Below are positions 1 through 7,413 of a stretch of DNA of 34,920 bases, in pieces. The stretch is taken from assembly GCA_945865665.1 (NCBI GenBank), contig CAMBEE010000005.1, forward strand, positions 81,186 to 116,105. The letters are read 5' to 3'. The stretch comes from an uncultured Clostridium sp. GTDB taxonomy: Bacteria > Bacillota > Clostridia > TANB77 > CAG-508. A model generated the notes under the pieces. The model made no database searches. It had not been told where the DNA came from and worked only from the letters and a program-made list of their open reading frames with translations. Every line of letters starts with the position of its first letter. Positions within the stretch are counted from its first letter, which is position 1. Made by a program: the position numbers and the translations under genes.

Positions 1-10
1 GTTTTTTCAT
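1..10 (-). CDS. Start of a gene following nusA, possibly ylxR (partial)
   Basis: Only the first three codons (ATG AAA AAA) lie in the window. A good ribosome site, AAGGAAGG, sits 9 bases upstream (about positions 20-27). The YlxR/RnpM gene usually follows nusA in Firmicutes and often starts Met-Lys-Lys, so the identity is inferred from position only. About 135 non-coding bases separate it from the nusA stop. Confidence 0.4.
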
Positions 11-145
11 AACATACACCTTCCTTTAAATTTATGCCTGCTTTCCAATTATTATCACGCAATTATTTTTCATGTACTTCATTTTATATTTTAGTCATTA
101 TAAATAGTTCTTTTCTTTAAATTATTCTAAATTTCAAAAATCTAC

Positions 146-1273
146 TTATTCTTCGTTCTCTTCTATTTCTGCATTTTCTGTTTCTTCGTTGTTTTCAGCT
201 TGATATTGTTGTTCTTGAAGAATTTGTCTAAATTGAGATTCTGATTTTATATCAATTTTCCAGTTTGTTAATTTTGCTGCTAATCTAGCATTTTGACCAG
301 CTTTACCAATTGCTAATGATAATTGATCATCTGGAACTATAACTTCTGCAAATCTTTCATCTTCTTTTATATCAACAGCTAAAATTTGTGCTGGTAATAA
401 TGCTGAAGCTATAAATATACTTGGGTCTTCATCCCATTCGATTACATCTATTTTTTCACCATTTAATTCATTTATAACATTTTGAATTCTTACACCTTTT
501 GCACCAACACATGAACCAACTGGGTCAATATTAGGGTCTGGTGAATATACTGCAACTTTACTTCTTGAACCTGCATCTCTTGATACACTTTTTATTTCTA
601 TAACACCTTCATATATTTCTGGTATTTCAAATTCTAATAATTTTCTTACAAAATCAGGGTGACTTCTTGAAATCATTACTTGAGGAGCACCTTTTAATCC
701 TCTTTCAACATCAACTATGTAAGCTTTTATTTTATCATTTACTCTATACTTTTCTGTTGGAACTTGTTCTTTAGAAAGCATTATTCCTTCAATTTTTCCT
801 AAATCAACTACAACTATATTTTTATCAGCTTTTTGGATAATACCTGAAACGATTTCACCTTTCTTTTGTGTGTATTCGTCAAATATTAAATCTCTTTCAA
901 CTTCTCTTAATTTTTGAACTATAACTTGTTTTGCAGTTTGTGCAGCAATTCTTCCGAAGTCTTTTGGTACTATTTCAATATCAACAGTGTCTCCATATGT
1001 TAAGTTTTTGTTAATTTTATGTGCTTCTTCTAGGCTTATTTCTGTTACTTCGTCATTTGCATTTTCAACTATTTCTTTTACAGAATAAATGTGTGTCGCA
1101 CCTGTTTGATGGTCTATATCAACTTTTACATTTTCTAGTGCATCAAAGTTTCTTTTATATGCTGTAACTAATGCTGTTTCTATTGATTCTAGTACATACT
1201 CTTTTTTTATCCCTTTCTCTTTTTCTAATTCTTCTAATGCTAATATTAACTCTTTGTTATCAATAGCTTTCAT
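146..1273 (-). CDS. nusA: Transcription termination/antitermination factor NusA
   Basis: NusA binds RNA polymerase and modulates pausing, intrinsic termination and antitermination. The 375-residue protein has the family layout: N-terminal polymerase-binding domain (about 1-130), S1 domain (about 135-200), KH1 with the loop VGAKG (256-260) and KH2 with IGKAG (322-326). It ends in an acidic Glu/Asn-rich tail (about 359-375) and lacks the C-terminal acidic repeats of the E. coli protein, as is usual in Firmicutes. The ATG start has AGGAGG about 8 bases upstream. It follows rimP, the conserved rimP-nusA-ylxR order, but a very long hairpin (1306-1387) fills the gap between the two genes. Confidence 0.97.
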   Translation of the reverse strand: MKAIDNKELILALEELEKEKGIKKEYVLESIETALVTAYKRNFDALENVKVDIDHQTGATHIYSVKEIVENANDEVTEISLEEAHKINKNLTYGDTVDIEIVPKDFGRIAAQTAKQVIVQKLREVERDLIFDEYTQKKGEIVSGIIQKADKNIVVVDLGKIEGIMLSKEQVPTEKYRVNDKIKAYIVDVERGLKGAPQVMISRSHPDFVRKLLEFEIPEIYEGVIEIKSVSRDAGSRSKVAVYSPDPNIDPVGSCVGAKGVRIQNVINELNGEKIDVIEWDEDPSIFIASALLPAQILAVDIKEDERFAEVIVPDDQLSLAIGKAGQNARLAAKLTNWKIDIKSESQFRQILQEQQYQAENNEETENAEIEENEE

Positions 1274-1305
1274 TTTTTATTCCTCCTATTATTTATTTTT
1301 AAAAG

Positions 1306-1387
1306 AAAAACCATCGGGGACGTTCTTAAATTGGTTGAATTGCCCTTCGGGCGTTCAACCAATTTAAGAACGTCCCCGATGGTTTTT
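1306..1387. repeat. 82-bp near-perfect hairpin (REP-like) between rimP and nusA
   Basis: The two arms match over 34 bases without mismatch (1306-1339 against 1354-1387) and continue through GCCC/GGGC to a tiny loop, with one bulged base. The outer part carries the block GGGGACGTTCTTAA. Read on the minus strand it is a strong hairpin followed by TTTTTCTTTT, so it looks like an intrinsic terminator or attenuator. It begins 3 bases after the rimP stop and ends about 20 bases before the nusA ribosome site. It is probably a short dispersed palindromic element that landed in the operon; effect on nusA is untested. Confidence 0.85.
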
Positions 1388-1390
1388 CCT

Positions 1391-1849
1391 TTACCAGTTA
1401 TAAACTGTTTTTATTTGTGCTATATTTTTTCTTTCTATTTTTATTTCTTGTTCTTCTGTTTCTAAAACAATTTCATTTTGATTAAATTCTTTTAATTTGC
1501 CTAAATATTCTTTTGCTCCATTTTCATCTTTTTTGAATAGTTTTACATTTACTTCTTCACCAATGTTCTTTTCTAAATGTTTGTCTTTTCTTAACACTCT
1601 TTCTATTCCTGGTGAAGATATTTCTAAAAAGTATTGTTCTTTAATGTAATTTTCTTTATCTAAGATATCATTTACTGCATCATTTACTTTTTCACAATCA
1701 TTTAAGTCAATACCTTTTTCACTGTCTATGAATATTCGTAAGAAGTAGTTTTTTCCCTCTTTGGCGTATTCTACATCATATAGTTCATAACCTGATTTTT
1801 CAATTATTGGTTCTACTAATTTTGTTACTTTTTCTTCTATACTTGCCAA
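1391..1849 (-). CDS. rimP: Ribosome maturation factor RimP
   Basis: RimP assists assembly of the 30S ribosomal subunit. The 152-residue length is typical. The N-terminal alpha/beta domain carries YELYDVEY and the family signature LEISSPGIERVL (about 76-87), followed by a C-terminal SH3-like beta barrel. The start is TTG, with AGGAGG 5 bases upstream; no closer ATG fits the family. It is the first gene of the rimP-nusA unit, downstream of a clear sigma-A promoter (1927-1955) and a short leader hairpin. Confidence 0.95.
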   Translation of the reverse strand: MASIEEKVTKLVEPIIEKSGYELYDVEYAKEGKNYFLRIFIDSEKGIDLNDCEKVNDAVNDILDKENYIKEQYFLEISSPGIERVLRKDKHLEKNIGEEVNVKLFKKDENGAKEYLGKLKEFNQNEIVLETEEQEIKIERKNIAQIKTVYNW

Positions 1850-1874
1850 TTTTTACCTCCTTTATTTTCAAAAC

Positions 1875-1903
1875 TAAAGAGTGGGATTTGTTCCCACTCT
1901 TTA
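1875..1903 (-). promoter_or_regulatory. Leader hairpin upstream of rimP
   Basis: A perfect 12-base stem (1875-1886 with 1892-1903) and 5-base loop lies in the presumed rimP-nusA leader, between the promoter and the ribosome site. It is followed on the minus strand by GTTTTG, not a full T-run, so it is more likely an RNA-stabilising or weak regulatory stem than a strong terminator. Confidence 0.55.
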
Positions 1904-1926
1904 CTGTCTCGTATGTTGATATCTAT

Positions 1927-1955
1927 ATTATACCCAATTTTTGGCATAAATGCAA
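1927..1955 (-). promoter_or_regulatory. Sigma-A promoter for rimP-nusA
   Basis: Minus-strand -35 TTGCAT (1950-1955) and -10 TATAAT (1927-1932) are separated by exactly 17 bases. Transcription would start near 1920, about 70 bases before the TTG start of rimP. Confidence 0.85.
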
Positions 1956-2015
1956 GTTTTTTTTAGATTTTTTATTTAAAATCATGTTTTTATTTTTTAT
2001 TAATATGTTTTGTTA

Positions 2016-3287
2016 TTAAACTTTTTCTACTTCTTTTACTGTATCTTCTATATTTTCACTTACATCATCAATTTTAATACTTCTATTATGAGTAATTTTT
2101 TCCCAACTTGTATCTCTTTTAAATAAACATTTAAAGTTTATTAATAGCCATGAACCCATGAATAATGGATATGTGAATAATCCTTTTACCATTGGTTTTA
2201 TTGGTTTACCATCTATCCACATAACAAATGCAGCTGTTAATGATGGTAATACAAATGTTGGTACTAAATATCTTAATATATTAATTACTAATTCAGTTTG
2301 TGTCATTCCATCCATAGCGTATAAAACAAAGTTAGATACTAATAAAAGTAATGTTAAGATAAACATTGGTATACTTCCTATAATATATAAGAAGCCATCA
2401 AAGTTCATCATTGTTTTTTTCTCTTTAGCGGCTTCAGCTAATTTGCCTGTATATTCTTTCATACATTGCATATGTCCAACTGTCCATCTACTTCTTTGTG
2501 ACCAACTTTGTGCAAATCCTGTTGGTTGTTCATCATATACTATTGCATCTGTTGCCCATCCAAGTCTTTTTCCTTTTAAAATTCTTTGTAATGAAAATTC
2601 TATGTCTTCTGTTAATGTTACTGTTTTCCATCCACCATTTTCTTTTATAATATTAAAGCTTACCATAAATCCTGTTCCATTTAATAATGGTGATAAACCT
2701 AAATTATATCTTGCTAAATGATAGAATTTGTGCATTGTCCAGTAAAATAATGCATATCCTGATGTTATCCAGTTATCTGTTGGATTTTTAATATCTCTAT
2801 ATCCTTGAACAACTTCTTCACCTTGACATAGTTTTTTGTTCATTGCTTTTAAGAAGTTTTTATCTACTATATTATCTGCATCAAATATACATATTGCATC
2901 ATATGGTGCATCTTCTTTTATTTTTTGTTGTAAGAACCAGTCTAGTGCATATCCTTTTGTTTTCTTTGTCTCGTCATATCTTTCATATACTATTGCACCA
3001 GCTTCTCTTGCTATTCTTGCTGTTCTATCTGTGCAATTGTCTGCTATTACATAAATATCGTATGCATCTTTGTCATAGTCTTGATTTTTTAAACTTTCTA
3101 TTAAGTTTCCAACTACTGCTTCTTCATTATGTGCTGGTATTATTGCCATGAATTTATTTGTTTTTTTGTTTTTTAATGGTTTTTCTTTTATTTTTACTAA
3201 TGAGCATACACTTACTAATACTTGATATAACCAGAATATTGTTATTATCCATACTAATGCTTCTCTTAGTATATAAACATAATCCAT
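2016..3287 (-). CDS. Membrane-bound processive glycosyltransferase, family 2
   Basis: This 423-residue protein is a GT2 enzyme that would polymerise or transfer a sugar at the inner face of the membrane, for a surface polysaccharide or glycolipid. It has an N-terminal membrane helix (about 10-30), a GT-A catalytic domain (about 45-270) with the metal-binding DADN (136-139), the catalytic-base region TED (226-228) and the processive-enzyme signature QRSRW (264-268), then about three membrane helices (about 297-395). These motifs place it near the cellulose, hyaluronan and poly-GlcNAc synthase group. The substrate cannot be read from sequence. It is monocistronic, with its own promoter at 3342-3370. 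Confidence 0.88.
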   Translation of the reverse strand: MDYVYILREALVWIITIFWLYQVLVSVCSLVKIKEKPLKNKKTNKFMAIIPAHNEEAVVGNLIESLKNQDYDKDAYDIYVIADNCTDRTARIAREAGAIVYERYDETKKTKGYALDWFLQQKIKEDAPYDAICIFDADNIVDKNFLKAMNKKLCQGEEVVQGYRDIKNPTDNWITSGYALFYWTMHKFYHLARYNLGLSPLLNGTGFMVSFNIIKENGGWKTVTLTEDIEFSLQRILKGKRLGWATDAIVYDEQPTGFAQSWSQRSRWTVGHMQCMKEYTGKLAEAAKEKKTMMNFDGFLYIIGSIPMFILTLLLLVSNFVLYAMDGMTQTELVINILRYLVPTFVLPSLTAAFVMWIDGKPIKPMVKGLFTYPLFMGSWLLINFKCLFKRDTSWEKITHNRSIKIDDVSENIEDTVKEVEKV

Positions 3288-3341
3288 TTTTTCTACCTCT
3301 CTTTTTTTCTTTTATTCTATTTGTATTATCTCACATAATCT

Positions 3342-3370
3342 ATTATACTATTATTGTCAAAATTATGCAA
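3342..3370 (-). promoter_or_regulatory. Sigma-A promoter for the GT2 gene
   Basis: Minus-strand -35 TTGCAT (3365-3370), 17-base spacer, -10 TATAAT (3342-3347). It lies back to back with the plus-strand promoter at 3377-3405, the two -35 boxes being only 6 bases apart. Confidence 0.8.
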
Positions 3371-3376
3371 CTTTTT

Positions 3377-3405
3377 TTGCAATTTTTCTAAATTTTTGAT
3401 ATAAT
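3377..3405 (+). promoter_or_regulatory. Sigma-A promoter for the small gene at 3453
   Basis: -35 TTGCAA (3377-3382), 17-base spacer, -10 TATAAT (3400-3405). The expected transcript start is near 3412, with an AAGGAGG ribosome site before the ATG at 3453. Confidence 0.85.
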
Positions 3406-3452
3406 GTATGTTAACTTTATAGATTAGCATAAAAAACCAAGGAGGTTCATGT

Positions 3453-3800
3453 ATGAATCAAAAAGAAAAAGAAATTATAAAGGAGGCTCAAGCACGGTTT
3501 AAAAGCCATCAATGGCTGCACGTAACTGTAAAAGAGGATGCGGATTCTTTACCTTACAAGATTTCGCCTTTTACAGCTATAATTGAGCATAGTAAAGATG
3601 ATTTACAACATAAGAATTATATCTTATATATCCATGATAAGTATTTAACAGTTAGTTCAAAGGAATTCAAATTTGAGCCGGTTAAACTTCTCATAGATGA
3701 TAGAATCTGGATTGAGCTTTTTTACATTTTTGATGTTAATGTTAAAAAGAGTAAAAAGGATAAATCTCTTTTAAGAGACCGTGATAAAGACCCTATTTGA
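3453..3800 (+). CDS. Small protein of unknown function (115 aa)
   Basis: I do not recognise this protein. It is soluble, with an amphipathic N-terminal helix (about 1-20), a central part that reads as alternating beta strands (about 25-95) and a Lys/Asp-rich tail; no cysteines, signal peptide or membrane segment are visible. It is clearly expressed: strong promoter, AAGGAGG site and a classic terminator at 3818-3842 make it a complete single-gene unit. Its codons differ from its neighbours: it holds the window's only clean in-frame CGG (codon 15) and also uses GCG, CCG and TCG, which may mean transfer or simply a different history. Confidence 0.8.
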   Translation: MNQKEKEIIKEAQARFKSHQWLHVTVKEDADSLPYKISPFTAIIEHSKDDLQHKNYILYIHDKYLTVSSKEFKFEPVKLLIDDRIWIELFYIFDVNVKKSKKDKSLLRDRDKDPI

Positions 3801-3817
3801 TTTTTCTTTAACAAAAT

Positions 3818-3842
3818 AAGCCGTGTAATACGGCTTTTTTGT
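3818..3842 (+). terminator. Rho-independent terminator
   Basis: Stem AAGCCGT (3818-3824) pairs with ACGGCTT (3830-3836) over a 5-base loop and runs into a T-tract. It ends the transcript of the 115-residue protein. Confidence 0.9.
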
Positions 3843-3910
3843 TTTATTCCAGTAACATTTTTCATTTCAAATAAATATATTAAAATAAAAAGATTATGGA
3901 GGTATTTATT

Positions 3911-4903
3911 TTGAAAACAAATTATAAAGTTGCAATAGTTGGTTCAACTGGTTTAGTTGGTCGAACTGTATTAAAAGTATTAGAAGAAAAAAATTTTAAA
4001 AACTGTGCATATACATTATTTGCTTCTAAAAAGTCTGCTGGAAGCAAAGTACAATTTTTAGGTCAAAATTACATAATTCAAGAATTAACAGAAGAATCTT
4101 TTAAATTCAAATTTGATTATGCAATTTTCTGTGCTGGTGGAAGTGTTTCTAAAAAATACATTCCTATTGCTGTTCAATCAGGATGTACTGTAATTGATAA
4201 CAGTAGCGTTTACAGAATGGATAAAAATGTTCCTTTGGTTGTTCCAGAAGTTAACCCAGAGAAAATATTTGAAAACAAAGGAATTATTGCAAATCCAAAC
4301 TGTTCAACAATTCAAGCAGTTGTTGCTTTGAAACCATTAGATGACAGATATAAAATAAAAAGAATCGTATATTCAACTTATCAAGCAGTTTCAGGTGCTG
4401 GTAAAGGTGGAATTGAAGACCTGGAAAATGGAATGAAAGGTTTAGCTCCAAAAAAATTTCAACATCAAATTTTTAATAACTGCTTACCTCATATTGATAT
4501 TTTTGAATCAGATGGTTATACAAAAGAAGAGTACAAAATGATTAATGAAACTAGAAAAATTTTGAATAAGCCTTTGCTTCCTATTACAGCTACTTGCGTT
4601 AGAGTCCCTGTTAGAAATTGTCACAGTGAAAGTATAAATGTTGAATTTAAATCAAATTTTGATATTTACGAAGTAAAAATGCTATTACAAAATTCTCCTG
4701 GTATTGTCCTTGTTGATGACATTGAAAAGGATTATTATCCTTTAGCTTCTAAGGCTGATGGTTACGATGAAGTTTTTGTTGGTAGAATTAGGCGTGATTA
4801 TAGTGTTCCTTTTGGTATCAATTTGTGGGTTGTTGCCGATAATTTGCGTAAAGGTGCTGCTACTAATGCTGTTCAAATTTTGGAAAAACTACTATTAATT
4901 TAA
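3911..4903 (+). CDS. asd: Aspartate-semialdehyde dehydrogenase
   Basis: Converts aspartyl phosphate to aspartate semialdehyde with NADPH, the branch point to lysine/diaminopimelate, threonine and methionine. Starting at TTG 3911 it is 330 residues. The Rossmann loop GSTGLVG lies at 11-17, the catalytic cysteine is C131 in NPNCST, and the second catalytic residue is H238 in RVPVRNCHSE. An ATG 15 bases upstream (3896) is open, but it lacks a ribosome site and would overlap the GGAGG at 3899-3903, which is well placed for the TTG. It stands alone, with no lysA, dapA or riboswitch nearby. Confidence 0.95.
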   Translation: MKTNYKVAIVGSTGLVGRTVLKVLEEKNFKNCAYTLFASKKSAGSKVQFLGQNYIIQELTEESFKFKFDYAIFCAGGSVSKKYIPIAVQSGCTVIDNSSVYRMDKNVPLVVPEVNPEKIFENKGIIANPNCSTIQAVVALKPLDDRYKIKRIVYSTYQAVSGAGKGGIEDLENGMKGLAPKKFQHQIFNNCLPHIDIFESDGYTKEEYKMINETRKILNKPLLPITATCVRVPVRNCHSESINVEFKSNFDIYEVKMLLQNSPGIVLVDDIEKDYYPLASKADGYDEVFVGRIRRDYSVPFGINLWVVADNLRKGAATNAVQILEKLLLI

Positions 4904-4904
4904 A

Positions 4905-4950
4905 AATCCCTTTTGGGATGTATATTTGGGGCTAGTCCCCAAATATACAT
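4905..4950. terminator. Two hairpins between convergent asd and the LamG-like gene
   Basis: A 14-base perfect stem (4918-4931 with 4937-4950) lies next to a short ATCCC/GGGAT stem. On the minus strand the short stem is followed by TTTTT, giving a terminator for the LamG-like gene; the long stem can serve both strands. Confidence 0.8.
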
Positions 4951-4951
4951 T

Positions 4952-6457
4952 TTAAATATTACTTAATTCTGTTATTGATAAACGTCTATTATATATAGCT
5001 AAGTTCTTAAAATACCCATTTGCATATCCCCATTGAATTCCTGCTGCTCCTTTATCTTTATCACTATAAATACTACCTCCTACAAACATTTTAGCATCTA
5101 TGTCTTTATAATTATCTAGTTTAGTAATTAAATTTCCATCCTTATATAATCTACTCTTATTTCCATCATACGTTATTGCTAGTGTAGAATATTTCCCTAC
5201 TTCTAAAATATTTTCAAATTCATAATACTCTGATTGTGTTATCCCATTACATAATATTCCACTTTTATTATTTTTTTCCAAAAAAATTCCATTATAATAT
5301 TTATTTTCGGAATAAAATGTAAGCTTACCTAAAATCAATGTCCATATATTTATTTGAGTTGGTTTATATTTGAAAACAATTGAAAATTCATTTGGTAACA
5401 TATAATTATTTTCCGTCGCTAAAACCGTTGACTCTAAATGAACTCCGCCATCTTCATAATTTAAGTTTTCTCCCTTATATAGAGCAAATTTTTCCTTTTG
5501 TCCATTATTTTCCACACTGCTTTCCAAGGAATTATTAAAACTCCAGAAATCTACTAAACATTCATTAAGTGGTGTCATTTTTATTGATGTTATATTTATT
5601 TCTATATCGCCAGTAACTTTTTCAATATTAATAATTCCTATATCTTCATCTACATCAATATTTTTTCCATCCATTTTTACATCTATAGACTTTACCATAT
5701 AATTATCCTTCTCTACAACCTTTGCATTATATGGTTTATTATACGCAGCCTTTGTAGTTATATTATCCAGACTTACTCCATCTTCAAATTTTTTACTTAC
5801 CTTATAAAAATAATCATCTATTTTTATAGTTTTTTCAGATTTTTTACTGTCTCCTGTAGTTATAATAAACTTATATTCTTTGCCTAATTCAACAGTGTAA
5901 TCTATTGCCGTATAGTCCTTTTTATTATTGGTTATCAATTTATTTGTTCCATTTGGAAAATCTATTTGTTTTACGCCATTTACACTGTCTCTTATTTTTA
6001 TTAATATTTCAATATTCTCTCCATCTCTAGATTTAGTTTCATATTCAAATTCCAAACTGCTTTGATTATAATCAATTTGTGTAATATTCAATCTTGAATC
6101 TATCAAAAATTTTCCTGTAATATTGTTTTTAGACATTACGATTAATTTTCCCTCTTGTGATGAATCATCTTTTAATGTTGTATCAAACTCCAAATTTTCT
6201 TTATTTAACCAATTTTGTGTTATATCAGCTAATGTTGCCTCACCCTTTTTTTCTGTTTGTAAATCCTGTATTGCAATTATAAGCCTTTCTTTCATTTCTG
6301 ACTCTATATGTTTACTCTTTGATTGCTTTACTTTAGAAAATATACCATTTTTTCCACCTAATGTTGCTATTGCAATACCTGCAAGTAATAATAAAATAAT
6401 TATTGTAATTACAAGTGCAACTAGTGTAATCCCTTTATTCTCCTTTGTTTTTTTCAT
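4952..6457 (-). CDS. Pilin-headed surface protein with LamG/concanavalin-like C-terminal domain
   Basis: This 501-residue protein starts with a basic leader ending at Gly, followed by ITLVALVITII and a hydrophobic helix. This is the type IV prepilin N-terminus, although the usual Glu at mature position 5 is Ala. After the helix come a coiled stretch (about 45-75), a middle region of beta-rich repeats, and a C-terminal region (about 300-500) with the pattern of a LamG-type concanavalin fold (VDFWSFNNSL, EFSIVFKY, LAITYDG, FKNLAIYNRRLS). It is probably exported and displayed on the surface, perhaps binding a glycan. Start chosen at 6457: it has a G-rich ribosome site and removes 28 unlikely residues. 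It is divergent from an XRE repressor, with shared operators. Confidence 0.75.
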   Translation of the reverse strand: MKKTKENKGITLVALVITIIILLLLAGIAIATLGGKNGIFSKVKQSKSKHIESEMKERLIIAIQDLQTEKKGEATLADITQNWLNKENLEFDTTLKDDSSQEGKLIVMSKNNITGKFLIDSRLNITQIDYNQSSLEFEYETKSRDGENIEILIKIRDSVNGVKQIDFPNGTNKLITNNKKDYTAIDYTVELGKEYKFIITTGDSKKSEKTIKIDDYFYKVSKKFEDGVSLDNITTKAAYNKPYNAKVVEKDNYMVKSIDVKMDGKNIDVDEDIGIINIEKVTGDIEINITSIKMTPLNECLVDFWSFNNSLESSVENNGQKEKFALYKGENLNYEDGGVHLESTVLATENNYMLPNEFSIVFKYKPTQINIWTLILGKLTFYSENKYYNGIFLEKNNKSGILCNGITQSEYYEFENILEVGKYSTLAITYDGNKSRLYKDGNLITKLDNYKDIDAKMFVGGSIYSDKDKGAAGIQWGYANGYFKNLAIYNRRLSITELSNI

Positions 6458-6490
6458 ATAAATATTTCCCCCTTCTCTTTTGTTTAATAA

Positions 6491-6516
6491 TTCTATTAAG
6501 GAATTCCTTAATAGAA
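6491..6516. promoter_or_regulatory. Operator 1: 26-bp perfect palindrome
   Basis: Every base pairs between 6491-6503 and 6504-6516; the core is TTAAGGAATTCCTTAA. It sits just downstream of the predicted transcript start of the LamG-like gene, an ideal repressor position. Confidence 0.75.
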
Positions 6517-6524
6517 TATCATTA

Positions 6525-6553
6525 ATTATATTTTTTTGCAATACTTATTAAGG
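6525..6553 (-). promoter_or_regulatory. Likely promoter of the LamG-like gene
   Basis: A minus-strand -10 TATAAT (6525-6530) is present; the -35 region about 17-18 bases upstream is weak and overlaps operator 2. The predicted start (about 6518) abuts operator 1. Confidence 0.5.
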
Positions 6554-6564
6554 AATTTCTTAAT
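6547..6564. promoter_or_regulatory. Operator 2: imperfect palindrome ATTAAGGAATTTCTTAAT
   Basis: Same core as operator 1 with one base changed in one half. Its centre is 52 bp from that of operator 1, about five helical turns. It overlaps the -35 region of the LamG-like gene. Confidence 0.7.
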
Positions 6565-6576
6565 TTTTTATTTAAA

Positions 6577-6594
6577 ATTAAGAAATTCCTTAGT
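6577..6594. promoter_or_regulatory. Operator 3: ATTAAGAAATTCCTTAGT
   Basis: It is the reverse complement of operator 2 with one mismatch; the centres are 30 bp apart. It lies against the -35 region of the XRE gene promoter, suggesting autoregulation. Confidence 0.7.
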
Positions 6595-6620
6595 TGTTCT
6601 ATTTTCCATTTTGCTATAAT
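6594..6620 (+). promoter_or_regulatory. Likely promoter of the XRE regulator gene
   Basis: -10 TATAAT at 6615-6620; the best -35 candidate TTGTTC (6594-6599) leaves only 15 bases of spacer, so the promoter is weak or depends on a factor. Operator 3 touches its upstream edge. Confidence 0.5.
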
Positions 6621-6681
6621 TTTACTTAATTAATCATTATTTTTGGATTAGTTATATTAATTTTTGAAAAGAGGTGGAATT

Positions 6682-6918
6682 ATGCAACTTTCTGATGCAA
6701 CACGAAAAAGAATTAAGTTTTTATTAAAAGAAAAGAATATGAAACTTTGGGATTTATCTAAAGCTGCAGGAATTTCTCTACCTACAATTTCTGATTTTTT
6801 AAAAAATGATACTAAAAATTTAAGAATGGATACATTGCTTCATATTTGTGAAGGATTTAATATGACTTTAAAAGACTTTTTTGATGATCCTCTTTTTGAG
6901 GATGTTATTTCTGAATAA
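6682..6918 (+). CDS. Small XRE/Cro-type helix-turn-helix regulator
   Basis: A 78-residue protein made up almost wholly of an XRE DNA-binding domain. The helix-turn-helix covers about 21-42 (LWDLSKAAGISLPTISDFLK), followed by the family's usual closing helices with DTLLHICEGFNMTLKDFF and a short acidic tail; there is no effector domain. The ATG at 6682 has GAGGTGG 5 bases upstream; an in-frame TTG at 6664 lacks one. It is divergent from the LamG-like gene, with three copies of a palindrome between them, so it probably represses both that gene and itself. What relieves repression cannot be seen. Confidence 0.88.
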   Translation: MQLSDATRKRIKFLLKEKNMKLWDLSKAAGISLPTISDFLKNDTKNLRMDTLLHICEGFNMTLKDFFDDPLFEDVISE

Positions 6919-6924
6919 AAAAAT

Positions 6925-6962
6925 AAAAGAGGCTGAAAATTAATTTTCATAACCTCTTTTTT
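6925..6962. terminator. Bidirectional terminator between the XRE gene and spoVG
   Basis: AAAAGAGG (6925-6932) pairs with CCTCTTTT (6953-6960), and an inner 16-bp palindrome (6934-6949) extends the stem. A-rich and T-rich flanks let it work on both strands. Confidence 0.85.
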
Positions 6963-6965
6963 ATA

Positions 6966-7238
6966 TTATTCTGCTGATTCCTCTGTTTCTGGAGCTTCAT
7001 AAGCTTCTAATATAGCTTTTTGAATTTTCTCTCTTGTTTCAGCATTGATTGGATGTGCTATATCTCTGAATTCTCCGTTTGGAGTTTTTCTGCTAGGCAT
7101 AGCTATGAATAATCCATTTTGGCTTTCGATAACTTTGATATCATGTACTGCGAATTCGTTATCGAATGTTACAGAAGCAACAGCTTTCATTCTGTTCTCT
7201 GAATTTACTTTTCTTAAACGTACATCTGTGATTTGCAT
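6966..7238 (-). CDS. spoVG: RNA/DNA-binding regulator SpoVG
   Basis: SpoVG is a small nucleic-acid-binding protein that affects sporulation, septation and gene expression in Firmicutes. The 90-residue sequence matches throughout: it begins [11 protein letters not shown] and contains [21 protein letters not shown] (split here as [11 protein letters not shown] and [10 protein letters not shown]), then [23 protein letters not shown] and an acidic Glu/Ala tail. The N-terminal beta sheet and C-terminal helix are complete. Its usual neighbours (purR, yabJ, glmU) are absent: here it lies between an XRE gene and a repeat element. I could not identify a convincing sigma-H promoter upstream. Confidence 0.95.
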   Translation of the reverse strand: MQITDVRLRKVNSENRMKAVASVTFDNEFAVHDIKVIESQNGLFIAMPSRKTPNGEFRDIAHPINAETREKIQKAILEAYEAPETEESAE

Positions 7239-7387
7239 TTTAGTGCACCGTCCTTCCTTAAGTTTTAATTATTTGTACATATTAGTTTATTCTTATGTAC
7301 TTACCTTATTATTCTCCATAAAAAATTTTTTTCCTTCTTTTTTTTACATTTTTTATAAAACTTTTTTAAATTTATTATATCGTTTTA

Positions 7388-7413
7388 ATTGTTACAATTC
7401 ACAGCCTTAGAAA
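7388..7413. repeat. 26-bp repeat also present at 34145-34170
   Basis: The block containing GTTACAATTCACAGCC is identical at both places, and a diverged form begins the repeat at 34821. It directly abuts the left end of the 430-bp inverted-repeat element. Confidence 0.8.

Noticed and set aside
2158..2721. Plus-strand open frames of 60-190 codons opposite the GT2, TadA, TadBC, GT4 and other minus-strand genes
   Set aside because: They mirror the coding frames of real genes, are Leu/Phe/Ile-rich, and lack ribosome sites.
3896..3910. Upstream ATG start for asd
   Set aside because: It overlaps the GGAGG ribosome site that serves TTG 3911, and no site precedes it.
3801..3910. Lysine riboswitch upstream of asd
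   Set aside because: The gap is about 110 bases and holds only the previous gene's terminator; too short for that riboswitch.
7239..7320. Sigma-H promoter for spoVG
   Set aside because: AGGTAA and GAAT elements are present but their spacing is wrong for sigma-H.
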